Source of the DNA: Pholis gunnellus
Lineage: Eukaryota > Chordata > Actinopteri > Perciformes > Pholidae
NCBI GenBank assembly: GCA_910591455.2
Contig: OU342808.1
Location: forward strand, 3,440,607 to 3,504,606
Reading direction: 5' to 3'
Length of the DNA: 64,000 bases
A program made the translations under genes and the position numbers. Shown one piece after another: positions 63,794 to 64,000 of the stretch. The notes beneath the pieces are model-generated. The model ran no database searches and was not told the origin of the DNA. It was given only the letters and a program-made list of their open reading frames with translations. Numbering within the stretch: position 1 is the first letter of the stretch; every line of letters starts with the position of its first letter.

Positions 63794-64000
63794 GTTGGCT
63801 CCCAAAATGTAAAGCTAAAAACAAGTACATGATGTGGATAATATCAACCGCAAAGTGCCCATCCGAAGTCTGCACACCTTTGCCTTTGTTTGTTTTCCTT
63901 GAGCATAACAACACCGTAGACTTTATTATGCTCATTCATGCCATGGAAACACACTATATTTGTAGTTATTTATTTAGCTGTATACTTCATCAAAATAAAT
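63794..64000. other. Window end, nothing recognised
   Basis: AT-rich sequence without a supported feature. Confidence 0.4.

Overview
The window is vertebrate genomic DNA, almost certainly from a ray-finned fish and probably a percomorph teleost. It has split genes with GT/AG introns, long dinucleotide tracts, minisatellites, and the usual teleost clutter of hAT-like and TTAA-flanked non-autonomous transposons, L2-type LINE tails and tRNA-derived SINEs. Three spliced protein-coding genes and four microRNA hairpins can be supported. Most other long open frames are translated repeats or chance.

Layout. 1-13.7 kb: gene-poor sequence with a 532-bp hAT-type MITE (204-735), two SINE/LINE tails and a LINE reverse-transcriptase fragment. 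13.8-15.7 kb: a CpG-rich stretch with promoter-like elements, ending in a compound GT/GA microsatellite. 17.4-24.5 kb: four plus-strand hairpins of the miR-130/301/454 family (mir-130c, mir-301, mir-454, mir-130b), all carrying the AGTGCAA seed. 24.75-26.84 kb: two large minisatellites. 31.4-34.1 kb: sdf2l1 on the minus strand (three exons, 217 residues, HDEL ER-retention end), converging on the microRNA cluster. In human 22q11, SDF2L1 also lies next to MIR301B/MIR130B, so this is old synteny, although the relative orientation differs. 34.2-36.6 kb: a ~320-bp direct duplication and transposon debris. 39.0-47.7 kb: marveld2 (tricellulin), plus strand. 49.4-60.4 kb: ocln (occludin), plus strand, in the same head-to-tail order as mammalian MARVELD2-OCLN. 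60.5-64 kb: transposon-derived sequence.

How the parts relate. marveld2 and ocln both encode four-pass MARVEL proteins with a C-terminal occludin/ELL coiled coil. Their core ELL exons are both 172 nt long and in the same phase, which supports an ancient tandem duplication. Tricellulin seals tricellular contacts and occludin seals bicellular tight junctions. SDF2L1 is a soluble ER MIR-domain chaperone partner. The four microRNAs share targets through a common seed and are probably made from one long plus-strand primary transcript that starts in the CpG-rich region; the shared transcript is inference.

The observations most worth checking are the (TG)n tract directly abutting the sdf2l1 exon-2 acceptor (a CFTR-exon-9-like arrangement), the poly-C run just after the mir-130c hairpin, and the weak first coding-exon donor of marveld2, whose retention would give a tricellulin lacking the ELL domain. 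No wholly new biological system was recognised.
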